DNA from: Phoronis ovalis
Lineage: Eukaryota; Phoronida; Phoronidae
Assembly: GCA_028565635.1 (NCBI GenBank)
Contig: JAOXYB010042392.1
Location: 1 to 27,543, forward strand
Length of the DNA stretch: 27,543 nt
Direction: 5' to 3'
In this document: piece after piece, positions 11,001-22,400 of the stretch
Numbering within the stretch: position 1 is the stretch's first letter
How the letters are laid out: each line of letters opens with the position of its first letter
Translations under genes and position numbers: made by a program
Notes under the pieces: generated by a model
The model's database searches: none
What the model saw: the letters and a program-made list of their open reading frames with translations, nothing else
Told to the model about the DNA's origin: nothing

Positions 11001-14000
11001 ATTTTGAAAGGCAGTATAATATGTTATATTTAAATCTAGGCTTGCATGGTAATTAGGCAGCTGGCAGTTTTCAAAAAGATATGCATAAATACATATTAAA
11101 TATTAATATGTAATCCACAAAAATTATGCATTGCTTTATTTAGTGCGGATGAAATTCAAAATCACAAACTGTATCCAACAATTAAGCAGATGGTGATTTG
11201 CTCAAAACTTGCCTCTCACTTGAAGCATTTTAACAGTCAATGACATGTCTCTATTGAACACAAATACTATTATATTACCCTTTATTAATTTGGCACTACA
11301 AAAAGCTCAGTGCTGTCACAGTAATATTTTTTTTTCATGCACTTGAAATATTCTAATTATATTGAATATCAATTTGTAGATACCAATAATAAAACTGTAT
11401 AAAAAAAGGATTGTCAAAGGATACAGTTAAATTTTCAAATACTTGAATTGTATTTGTCTGTTTCAGAGATACTTGAGATGACAACAAAATACACTTAAAC
11501 ATTGCCTTGGCTTTCTAATAGTTGGCAGTTTTTGCCCCTATACTGTGATACACAGCTCACATTTTTCGTTATTTACTTTTCACCACAATTTTATCTGAAC
11601 TTCCAAAAAATTAACAACCTCAAAGCCATCAAAAATTGGTCATTTTCAGTGATGGATTCATGATTCCCCAAACAGGGTATAAACAACTGTTTTTTTTCTA
11701 CAAGCAAAAAGCGGAAATTTTTATTAAGAGGTGCAGTAGGCTTCAGAAAGGGGAGGTCGAGCAGCTTAAGAAGAAAGACTACATGTTCCTTAATTTGTCA
11801 CTGATTACTCATAGTTCAACAAGCAAAACCTAAAATTATTTTTGTGGTCAAACAAATAGAAAGTATATAATTTAATAAATAAAGGCAGACTTTACTTACC
11901 TTGTATGCAAGTGGTTTGTACATGAGGTCTTCCCTCCGACTCATTCCAATAGCACCATATCTTCCTGAGTATGAAACAGCTAGCACAACATGTCGGTGAA
12001 TGTTTCCATCAAAGCTAGTCTTAAAACTAAGTGGATACCTATCTAAACCTGGCATTCCATTTGTTAGGAACCTATCAAAATGTTAAGGAATAAAATATCA
12101 AATGAAGAATTCACAACCTTTACAACTATTGCAACAAAATAGTTGCAGTTTGTGCAGTTTTAAATGTCATAATTTATGTGTAAAATACAAGTTCAATGCA
12201 ATAAATAAATTGTTGTCAGTGTTGTTATTACTTCCACAGGCTTTGTAACCAAGTATGTCAGCTAACTAAAATTTCAAAAAGCATGCATGTCAGAATGAGA
12301 TTTTGTACAAAAAGCAAAATACATTTTACAGCAAAAATTATTATGTAACTTTGTAGTCAACTATGGAACAAAAAATAGTTTTCTATCTTAAGAATAACAA
12401 ACTTTTGATTTCAAGTTTCTCACAAATACTTCATCAGGACTGGTTCACACTTTTAGTTACATAGTTGCATAATTTACCCTTTATCCGAATTTATTTTCTT
12501 AACTTAATTATCTTTTCATATCTTTTACCGAAATATGAATAATCTTTTCTAAAAGGATACAGTCCTAGTATAACAGCCTCTAAACATTTTATTGGCAAAG
12601 ATTCTTTTATCATTTCCCTGGCACTGTCCATTAATCCATTGATAGGTCTGTATTTCTTAATTTCAAAGAATTGTGTTCCTGTGTGATTATACTGTAAAGT
12701 TCTGAAATAGTTTTGTATTGAAGCTAATCGATCTGAAATCAACATCGTTGCTGGAAATGTCATTGGAGCCTGTGGAATTGGAAGCTAAAAGGAATAAGAC
12801 AGATAATCAAAGCATATAGTTATTTACACTAAAAGTTATTCTGAAACGCATGTGATAGTATTACAAGTAACGGTATGAAAAATAACAGTGATAATAAGCC
12901 TACAGAATTGCTATCAAAGAAATAGAAAATAAAATAAAGTACAAAAAGGAAAATTATGAAAGCACTTTAAACAAGACATTTTGCTACTCGTAGTAAGGAC
13001 ATATTGACTGTTTATCAGGAACATGCAATAAAAGTTTTGTTTTAAAGCTAACAATATTGAATTATGTGTTGTATAGTTTTTATACTGAAGGGAGGTAGGG
13101 GTCCCCTCAGGATGCAATGCTCGCAGTTAAAAATTGGCAATACTCGCTGCTCACACTTAGCAAGAAAAAAATACAACCAAAAAAAAGGTCGCACAACAAA
13201 AGGAAAAAAAAAGGGAATGCTACTCTGACTCAGCAGACCCCCCCCAATGCTCGAGAAAACCCTCCTATACCCCTATACTGGGCAACATTCACCATAGCCA
13301 TGGAACACATTTTTCACCACAAATAATTTTCACTATGGAGTGCTGTGATTCAAGCAGGTATTACCTCTGGCAATGTTTCAGCTGCTTGTATTTTATTGAC
13401 CATTCCTCTACCATCCGGATGAATTTTACTGACGTGATTCCACATTCTTTCCCAAGTGTTATCATCTGAAAATTAAAAGAAAAACTTAAACATACTAATT
13501 TGATTTCATTTTTTTTATATATACTATGCACAAAAAGTTAAGCAACTCAAGAATTTCTTAATTATTAATATTTCTTTACTGGGCAAAATAAATTATGTTT
13601 TTCTTGCTGTTGTACTAGATAATCAATGACAGTAAAATAGAGCATATCTTTTGAGTTTGTTTATAGAAAAACAAACTTTCTTTTCAAGAATGACAATTTC
13701 AGCAATCCAATCTTTGAGTGGGTCTTAAAAGAGTTCACATTGGGGAATTTGCAAAGAAGTACAAAGTGGTGACAGTTGTTGTGTGCACATAACAGTTGAA
13801 TTTCTGCAGAATATTACTCGCTTTATTGTTAACTTTGTGGAACTTTTCCAATAAAAATAATTTTTTGTCAGTCTTGTCTTAAGTGTGTACCCTCGTGCTG
13901 CATTAAACAAACCCTGTGGAATTCTGTATTGCCACGGTGTGAAGGAATCTCACGTAATATATACTTTTACAATATTGCGATGGAATCCCGTGAAATTGCT

Positions 14001-15798
14001 TGTTTTTATGAAAAATAAATAATTTAATTATGATCAAACTCTGCACAGAACAGCTGCTGTATATAAGAGGCAGTTTTAAGATGGCCACATTTTCAGACAT
14101 ATTAGTTCCAACAAAAACACTTAAAATGTCCGAAGGTTCCGGAAATGCTCGTAGTGCCATCTTGGAGTTATTTCAGTAAATAGCTGTGGTGCTGCTGTGA
14201 GTTTAATCTGTTAAATCTATTATTTGAACTTCACTGAATTTGCTGCTCCAGCTGTAGAATTTGTCATATCTGTTGCAGACTAAGGAAAAAATTGTTGTAC
14301 AATTTTAAATTTTTCCCTACGAATATCCTGGTTTAAAGCATTACCTTCATTTATTTCTCACACTCTGTATCAAGCGGTTTGTTGTTTTGTAGAGGGATAG
14401 TGTCCACCGAGTCCATTCTTATAGCAATTTATCATGTCTGTCACTGAGTTAATTTATTCAGCTGCCTTAACTAGATGGCATGATATCAGAGTGAGACCAT
14501 GTTGATATAGTCTGTGAAATGTCTACAGTGATAAGCATATGTTTCTGGTTTGTTGCAGCTCAGATCTAAAGTTGATACCAACTTAAACTAATCTCCAAGA
14601 CCATGTTGCATCAAAAAGTAATGACCCCTATAATCAGTTTCCTGGGCTATGCAAAACCTTTGCTGAATTCTAACAGTTCCCATTTGTTGAAATTTTGAAA
14701 TGTTGGCTAATTACACACTTGTGAATCCCTAGCTTTTTAGCAACATGATGCTGCATCATGCCAGATTCAACTATATCAACTTTTCTCAATTTGCCAAATA
14801 TCTGCTTACTGGACAAATGTATTATTTGAATACATTTTACTTCATCATAGTCCTAATAATAGGCCCAATATCTGATGCATAGGTCCTAATACTTTCCTAT
14901 TCAAAAACTATTGGCTTTCGAAATTTAACATAAACTACGAAAATTTTCATACAGCAATGCTCCGATGGTCTTAGTTTGTTATTATGAAGTGAAAAATATA
15001 TAAATATTTCTTGTAGCACAACATTTGTTGAATTTTAACAAATTTTAACTCAATAAATATGAAGTGACCGTAATGGCATTTCCTTCAAGTCTACATTGAT
15101 TTTCACTGATTTTTAACTATCTGACTTGCATTTGTTTACACGTGTAGATTTGTACTTTCTTAACTTGATAATAACGAGCTAAGACCATCGTAGTATTGTT
15201 GTATCAATAATTTCAGCGTTTTTGAATAGGTAAGTGTAAGGACCAATACGTCCGATATTGGGCTATTGTTAGGGACTATCCCCATCACTCCCATCAGTGA
15301 CACTACTTTTCAAAGACCAAGTAGATCCAATATTAAGGTTTTTACCGGACGTTTTTACCTTGATCTTCACAACCCCCACCAAATATTTTGACAAATGCCT
15401 CAATCCAAGCGGGACAGCTATGTAAGTGTACGTTTCTCTATTTATGATGTGATAGTGAAAGAGAGCGTGCAATTGGTTTTCACCTTAGGCTTAGTTTAAT
15501 AGTTTTCGGCAATGGTGGCGTTTGTTTAAAGTAATTATAAAAGTCACAACTCCACAATACAAGTGTAGTTACCTATGGGGAATCCATTCTTATTTACCCA
15601 AAATAGCACACCATTTTCTTCAACAACATCGCCTTCTTCATCTTTGTCTGACTTTGGATTTAAGCTACGATGCCGGTGATTTACTTTCGAAATTGATTTC
15701 GAAGGTGAGGACGAGTCATCTTCGTAAAATGTTGGCTCTGGAACGCGAACTAATGTTCCAAACGCTCCCAGTTGCTCATCTTCGTTATCTCTGGACAT
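8057..15798 (-). CDS. VASH: Vasohibin, tubulinyl-tyrosine carboxypeptidase, 8 exons, 394 aa
   Basis: Exons in order of translation are 15573-15798, 13365-13465, 12561-12784, 11900-12071, 10839-10964, 10224-10307, 9527-9660 and 8057-8174; all are GT-AG with consistent phase (1,185 nt in total). Vasohibins remove the C-terminal tyrosine of alpha-tubulin, working with the small partner SVBP. The catalytic triad is present and evenly offset by seven from human VASH1: Cys176 in [12 protein letters not shown], His211 in HRHVVLAV and Ser228 in [15 protein letters not shown]. Other family hallmarks are [58 protein letters not shown] and the C-terminal YQIRI, close to the vertebrate YQIRV end. The first ~60 residues are acidic and serine-rich and are not conserved. 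Human VASH1 is 365 aa, so this is a full-length protein. The seven introns total about 6.6 kb. The donor of exon 7 reads ATT|GTAAGT, so failure to splice creates a TAA stop at once. Its 5' end faces ERG28. Confidence 0.95.
8235..8256. repeat. 22-bp perfect palindrome in vasohibin 3' region
   Basis: TAGGAAATATATATATTTCCTA is exactly self-complementary. It lies just 5' (on the minus strand) of the last vasohibin exon, inside its last intron. The AT-rich centre makes chance occurrence in this composition fairly likely. Confidence 0.6.
14848..15278. mobile_element. Mariner-type MITE with TA ends in vasohibin intron 1
   Basis: Two long imperfect inverted arms of about 130 bases face each other. 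The left begins TA-GTCCTAATAATAGGCCCAATATC. The right, read in reverse, begins TA-GTCCCTAACAATAGCCCAATATC. Further in, CCTATTCAAAAAC and the motif GATGGTCTTAG are present in both arms. Similarity is roughly 75-80% by eye. TA dinucleotides border both ends, matching the TA target duplication of Tc1/mariner elements. There is no transposase frame. The divergence between arms suggests an old copy. Confidence 0.65.
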
Positions 15799-16173
15799 TC
15801 CAGATTCATTGTAATAAACTCATTTTAACGGTGTAATTTACATTTTCAAGAACAAAAGCGTTATTGGGGTTATTGTGCTACAACTCACGATTGTTTACAC
15901 CGTTGTCACACTGCCTCGATTTCAAAGTGGGTGTGCAGAGCTCGTTCACAGTTAATCACTTTAATTTCGAACAATTTTTAAATGGATTAACAATTCTAGC
16001 AAACATCTTTTCTTGTAATATAGTAAGAAGATACTACTCCCGGAAAGTTTCAGTTAGATAACTTGCGGTTTTCCTGAGAAATAAGCCCTAAAATTAATAG
16101 AATCTTTAATTAGGTCAAGTTTCTTTGACCCATTTTCTTCTCATCTGCCGAGTATCGTACGACGTATGATCCT
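15799..16173. promoter_or_regulatory. Shared head-to-head promoter of vasohibin and ERG28
   Basis: Only 375 bases separate the two start codons, which point away from each other. Both 5' UTRs and both promoters must therefore fit here unless unseen 5' exons exist. There is no TATA box at a sensible place. CpG content is higher than in the flanking introns, for example around TCGTACGACG near 16155, and an ETS-like CCGGAAA lies near 16040. Bidirectional promoters of this kind usually drive broadly expressed genes; that reading is inference. Confidence 0.55.
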
Positions 16174-18667
16174 ATGGCAAAACTTGAATATTTTGCATTT
16201 TTACGTGGATGGATTGGACTTGTGGCGTTGATGGCATTTGGAAACACATTCCAGTGTTTTAGCGACCACAGTTTCCTAGCAAATAGACTTTATACTGGCT
16301 CTCCCGAACTAGGCAAGTTTGTCGTCTGCCGGCATCAAATGATTCAGTTAAACCCTATCCGCCGATGAATTACTGATGGTTAATATTACACTATTTACCA
16401 ATGCATGCGGGGTTCTTGTAATATTCATTTTTTTATGGGAGAAGGTAAGGGGTATATGTATTGTCCTTTTTCCCGGTAGCACATTTGTGAAAAGACTTGC
16501 TGAAGAATGTGCATGAATGGGATTGCTAAATTCACACGCCTTTGTTTTCGGCTGTGGTCACAATCCGTTTCATTCACTTTCATTGAACATGCAAAAAAAT
16601 GCTTGCTGAAATTGGTGTATGAACGACAATTACAAAGAAAACTATTTATCAATAATATGTTTTAATGCACCATATGCAATTTTATGTATAATTTAAACGG
16701 ATTCTTTATATTAATATGTAATATATATTAAGTAAAAAATCTGATAGTACACGCTACAAATCTGATTCCGCAGTAAAAAAAAACAGAACATGTAGAGCTG
16801 CCAAGTAGAGCTGCACATCCCGTCTGTATATTGCTGCTGGCCTGGTTACTCCTCCTTTTCATGGCCCTTTTAATAAGATTTTATAATGTTTTATCCTTGT
16901 TTTATAAAACCGTCCCTTACATCCAATCAGAAATCAGTCAGTCTGCTGCAAAAAAGCATCATATCGTGATTTTTTATTTTTTTTAGCAAATGTCTTAGCA
17001 GCACGATTGTTTGGCGTGTGGACATTGTTCTCTGGAATTCTCAGGCTTTATTGCGCATTCAACATCTACAATAAGCAGTAAGTTTTTATTGTTATTTATA
17101 TTATATTATTGTTTGGTTCTTACAGTGTGATATTTCAGGCTGTCATAACTTTTGACTTTAATTAAATATTGTTTTAAAAAGTTATTGTCTGATTTTTTGT
17201 TAGAAAGCTAAGAGTAAATTTCTTTGGGTTGGTCTGAATTTTATGCTGAATCCAAAATGTAATATTAATACGGTTAATACTGTGGTCCAGTTTATGCACA
17301 AATGCCAGCTCCAAGCTGATTCATGCTTTGTGTAAAAGTTGGCATGATCCTCCAACTGGAGGCCTCGTGTTTTATACAGATTTTCGACATCCGTTCCTGG
17401 TTGTCGAATGAAAACTCAATTCTAATGACTATGTAACAATGCAAATACATACTTTACAATGAAAGGGGTGATAGCAGCAATAGTACTTGGTATTGCAGTT
17501 AGATCCACAGCCGCTGGTAGTTTAATGTTGCGTAGCATTACATTAATCATTTACTTTCAGTGTTTACAATTTAACTATGGTATCTTTCATTCTGGCATTT
17601 GGTCATTTTTCTACAGAAGCCTGGGTTTATAAAACTGCTCCAATAACTATAGGTGTGCTAGCTCCACTGATAGTGTCAGGTAAGAAGTTTTGTAACATGT
17701 AATGTTTTTTTATTCCTCTGCCTGTAAGCTTAAACATCTGTGTGTGCTAAAACCCTTGTGCAAAAGTGGTAATCATGTGTGAACAAAGAATCATATGAAT
17801 GAGGGTGTACAACTTTTTTTCAACCTGGCACCATACATGTGTATTAAGTGAAACTCTGACAAATAGGGTAAAAGGTCATAAATGTTTTTGTTATTCGCTG
17901 AGTGCAGGTCTGCAAAGAGCTATGTTTTTTTATTCAGTAAGGTCTTTGCAAAAGGTCACTTTTCAAATTTGTGAATCTTCCAAAGGGGTACTTTTTAAGC
18001 AAGCTGTTCACACATGAGTGTCTACTTTTTCCTCAAATGCCAGTTTCAACTGAGTCTGTTATTTCTCTGGCAGATATCGCTATACTTGGTTTACTATGGA
18101 CATTGGAAATTCTAAAAAAGATAAAAGCTACTTTTTTATCAGGTATGCCGGACCTATAACTGCTACTCAGGTACAATTGGGTAATGATCTAACACATGTT
18201 AATAAATTCAAGCACATTCAATGAAGGATATAATCGTGTCTTGCTATATGGATTGGGTGATTGTATTTCTGTTTTTACTACTGTTTGCAATGAAATGCTA
18301 CCCCATGGCATGTACTATGCCTTAACGTAAAAAATAACGATATAAAAGCATCGCATCTTGTTGCAAACAGTAGTCACTACTTTCAATGCCTAGTTTGATG
18401 TTGTACATTTATCATTTTTTTTCATTCTGACATTTTAAAAGGTCTTTCAATATGCTTGAATGTGAAATGTGCACTAGTTGCAACAGTCTGTTAAGCTACT
18501 TCTGTTTTTATGCTATCATATTGGTGTTTTTGCCAAAATGTATTGTAAAGAAAGTTATTTTGTTGAACAATAATATTTTATTTGTTTCAGCTGTTTCCTT
18601 TATTGCGATGGGTACTGGATACAGATCTCTGAATTGCAAGGAACAGATGAGATCAAAAATTAAATAG
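16174..18667 (+). CDS. ERG28: ERG28-family ergosterol/sterol biosynthesis scaffold, 4 exons, 141 aa
   Basis: Exons are 16174-16312, 16987-17077, 17561-17679 and 18591-18667 (426 nt with stop). ERG28 is a small ER membrane protein that tethers the sterol C4-demethylation enzymes (ERG25/26/27 in yeast; MSMO1, NSDHL and HSD17B7 in animals). Four hydrophobic segments are visible, at about residues 7-27, 48-71, 80-100 and 103-125. Family signatures include MAFGNTFQCFSDHSF, LYTGSPEL, AARLFGVWTLFSGILRLYCA, LAFGHFSTEAWVY and APITIGVLAPL; the human protein is 140 aa. The C-terminus is lysine-rich (ends SKIK), as expected of a cytosolic tail on an ER protein. The first intron has a GC donor (AG|GCAAGT) instead of GT; only this junction keeps frame and restores the conserved PEL-ANVLAARLFG join. 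It shares its 5' region with vasohibin. Confidence 0.94.
16311..16318 (+). other. Non-canonical GC splice donor of ERG28 intron 1
   Basis: The site AG|GCAAGT matches the strong consensus seen at GC-AG introns. The nearby GT (16318-16319 region, in AAGTTT) would put exon 2 out of frame, giving N-K-C-L-S-S instead of the conserved A-N-V-L-A-A-R-L-F-G. The acceptor TTTTTTTTAG ends at 16986. Confidence 0.85.
18277..18374 (+). repeat. 98-nt imperfect hairpin in ERG28 intron 3
   Basis: ACTACTGTTTGCAA at 18277 pairs with the reverse of TTGCAAACAGTAGT at 18361-18374, and the pairing continues imperfectly over about 22 bases, closed by a loop of roughly 54 bases. The size is near that of a microRNA precursor, but the loop is long and the base pairing short. 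A small foldback repeat is equally likely. Confidence 0.4.
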
Positions 18668-19449
18668 TTTAATATATATTCTTATTAGAAAAAGTCATTG
18701 TTGGTTTTGTCCTTATATAATTTATTTTATAATACTTGAAATGTTGTTTCAATGTAGATAATGCAAACTGCTATGTATAACTATAAGCCTTTTAAATAAA
18801 TACATTTATAATACAGCTTCACATACTGCAATTGTACCTATATAAGGAAATTGCTTTAATAATTGGAAAATTACTGTAGCAGTACATATTTTTGTATAAA
18901 CCTAATAGCAGGTGTACTGCTTCATGGTTTTATTACCAAATAAGATATACATTTTAATTATATACTTTACAATCAATTGTACTGGTCTTGTGAATATGCA
19001 TTTTGTATTGATAAAATTTTGCAAGCCCCCCTACTAATTTAAAAAGGGAGTATTCAACAAACGTGTTGAGTGTTACTGGTTACTTGTAAATTTTCCATGC
19101 TAGACGAACTGGTGGTGAGTGTCCAAGCTATTGGTCACTTAAAAAGATTTAGGTGAATGGAAGATCCTGGCTCTAGTACCAACTAACAATTACATAAAAA
19201 CCTGCCAAACAAACGCTTCGCATTAGCAAAATAGTTACTATCCTTAGTTATCATTGATGACTATTAAATTATTAAAAATATCAATTAATGTTACCATTGT
19301 CTTTGTATCCTGCTGGAAGAAAATGACGCTTAAGTTATCCAAGCTTGTAATGCGATAGTTATTTGCAAAAAGTTAAATATTTTTTTCCACACTCCACTAC
19401 TAATGACTATTTAACAACACAGAATATAAAGACCTATGTTGCGAATGGA
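18668..19449. other. Convergent 3' intergenic region between ERG28 and the Stum-like gene
   Basis: No coding signal is visible. AATAAA at 18795-18800, 128 bases after the ERG28 stop, is a good polyadenylation candidate for ERG28. A minus-strand AATAAA at 18929-18934 would give the Stum-like gene a 3' UTR of about 520 bases. The rest is AT-rich without recognisable repeats. Confidence 0.5.
18795..18800 (+). terminator. Polyadenylation signal AATAAA, probable ERG28 3' end
   Basis: It is the first canonical hexamer downstream of the ERG28 stop, about 130 bases away. No transcript evidence. Confidence 0.5.
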
Positions 19450-22400
19450 CTAAAATGTTTCTGATCCACCTGTTTGCTCTATATTCGTATCTAAACTAAT
19501 ATCATCAAAATGAAAAGTCTCTACATGACTTGGAGTAGTACATGGAGATACTTGCAAATGATTGTTTGTTTTAAACGTTAATTCTTTATTGTTCTTTTCA
19601 ATGTCCTGATTTGGGGCTTCATGTAATACTATTGCTGGAGAATTTAATTTTTTGGGAATTTCTGCTGGTTGTTTAGCATTACAGTTAACGTTTTTTATTT
19701 TCAAGTTTCCTGGTCGTTTGTTATTGCTTTTGTTGTTCGCCTTTTCGGGATCTTTGCTTTTATGTTCAATATCGTAGAATTTGTCTGAAAAAAAAATTAA
19801 ATTTTCACAACATTGGTAGAATCCTCATTTTAATTTTGTCTCTTTATTTTTTTCTAAGATTTTATATATTCTAGGATATTTGAACTTCTAATGCCGAATT
19901 GTCGAATTATTTGAACACCTGTAACAATTGGAAAAATCAAATTTACATAGAATTCTAAAATATGTAGAAGTGTGCTTATGTAACATTTATATGCGTTTGT
20001 TTATAAAATCACGATGTGATAATATTCAGTTACAACAATAGCCTACTGGCATATGCTTGATGGAGCCACTGATCGCAAACCCAAATAGATTCCCAAACAT
20101 GCTACGTTTCCTGGGTTGCATTTGTGAATGAATAAAATAGTTAACGCAGTTCTCCGTTCGCTTGCATGTTGAAAAGGTTTGGATTCTGGACACAGTGCAT
20201 GCAAATATTCTTTTAAAAATAGCCTTTTGTTTCTACAGACATGGGAATGGCTATGAAATATGAATTATTACGTAGTAAAATATATGTTTTGAATACTAAT
20301 TATAATTATAATAATCAACCATCATTTATAATCAATTAATTAAGCAGCTACTTGATATTCACATATCTGATTTCATGAGAGGCAAATGCACTTTACTCGA
20401 TTATATATTCAGAAATACATAACTATGGTAGCTCCTCGACTGGCTTCCATAAAAAAATGACAAAAAAAAAACATTAAACACAAAAACAATGTTTTAGAAT
20501 TTTCTTGAAAATGTTTTAAATTGTGATATAATTAATATTTCATTGTAATTAGGATATGGCAGTATGCTACATAATATGGTGCATGAACGCTTTGTAGTGG
20601 ACTAGATTTTGACTAACTCAGAAGTGAAAAGACAGTCACGGATGAGGGAGATGTTTTTCTTTACCTGATATTGCTATAAACGCTGCTCCCCACGTGATAC
20701 TCCAAATCCATCCTAAGAGGAATATAAATGCTGTAAGAAACTGTAATAAGGCAACACCAGTATTTACGAACAGGCATTGTCTTTTATTGGAATCCGCAGG
20801 ACGAATTTTTGCACCACAGAACACGGTCAAGCCAGATAGGAATGTACCTAAACGATAAAACGGAGAAAATAAGTAATTTTTCAATCTTACTTAAATTCAG
20901 CTATCAAATAATTTTTGTGAGTATAACAGCATTCAAGAAAAGTGGAAGGGGAGAACAGAGATTGTGTTGTTGCTAGTGATTCAAATTGCAAATTTCAGAA
21001 ACGCATGAAAAACCGCTGCATAGGATGCAAGAGTGTTGACGGTATATCTAGAATTATATTTGGTAGCTCTTATTATTAAAAATAAACAGTTAGTCGTGAC
21101 AAAGGAACCATCTCATCATTCCTCAAAATTAAAGGGATTGAACAAGGGAAACAGTTGCTTATTAGTTATTTAATACATGTAATAATAATGTACATGTACA
21201 TGTACATTTGTTTTCACCGTTTTCTCATTTCGCTCATTATTCTATTACAAAGCTTTTTTCTGGTTAATTTCCTAAAATTAACTTCCAACCATTTTTCCAA
21301 GGAAACGGATTTACTGCAAAACTGTAATTCAAAATGATGAAATAAGAACAGACCGATTGATAGAATGTCGCTACTTACAGAAATCGCCTAGGAAGTAGTT
21401 AGCATATACGTATTTATCAGTAAGGTGAATTATTTTAATAAATTTGAGTTCAAATATAGTTCACTTATAATATCACGGCAGCCAATAATACAATGTTGCG
21501 AGTTTAACTATATAAAGCCTTGTAACTATTCTAGTTCCGCCGTAAAACAATAAGAAAATTAATTAGCTATATAAAGCCTTGTTGAAGGCTGTATTTCAAT
21601 TATGCAACCTCGAACAAACATGCCTAATTAAACAAAAATCAAGACTCATCGCAACAATTGGACGCTAAGCAAGACTCGTCGTACAAAATAGCCTCTAAGC
21701 AAAGCCGAGGTTAAAGCCATACCTTTTCTGCATAAAAATGCTGATTTTCCTACCGTAAATGTGTTACACGGCTAGTCCTCAAATAAACACCCTTTTCAAG
21801 CGTCTTTAATAACGAGCATGAATATCTACATTTATTTGAGTGACCCACCGTGGTTTATTCATTATCAAGAGCTCTGCTCTGTTATGGTGGAAGAACGCTA
21901 TTTGAATCAACTTCTTGCCTATCAATGGCCAAAAGACTGTGGGGAGGAAAATGGTAATATATACATTGTACCACCCAATAATGAAACCAACAGGCAGTGG
22001 ATTACATAGGCATTCGATCGATTTACCTAAGCTACCTAAACACTTTTAAAAAATAGCAGCACTATAAATTTTAATTTCTTAAATGAACCTTAACTGCATT
22101 GTTATATGCACATTGTAGTTATTATGGCAGACGATTTCGGAGGAAATCTCTGGTTTAAATTTTTTGATGAGGCTTTATTGGCCTTTTTTATAAATTTGGT
22201 ATCTGGGTGCCGTAAACAAAGTACTACATGTATGATCAGTTCCATAAATAAAATAGCAAAAGATATGCAGTCAGTATTTATCATAGACAGTTAAAGCAGT
22301 TGCACGAGTTTCATTTTTCTTTCCTAATAACCGTTTAAACTGTTATTAACGATTTCAAGGTTAACGTTATATGAGTTTTGAAATAGGCAACGTGTAATTA

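Noticed and set aside
13725-14160. Two adjacent minus-strand frames in vasohibin intron 1 that might be a transposase or gag remnant
   Set aside because: No family motif could be named; similarity was only an impression, so no element is claimed.
18277-18374. Possible microRNA precursor in ERG28 intron 3
   Set aside because: Paired arms are only about 22 bases with mismatches and the loop is over 50 bases; kept only as a hairpin repeat.
21778-21840. CTCAAATAAA / TTTATTTGAG inverted pair before the orphan frame
   Set aside because: Ten AT-rich bases are expected by chance in this composition; no flanking duplication.
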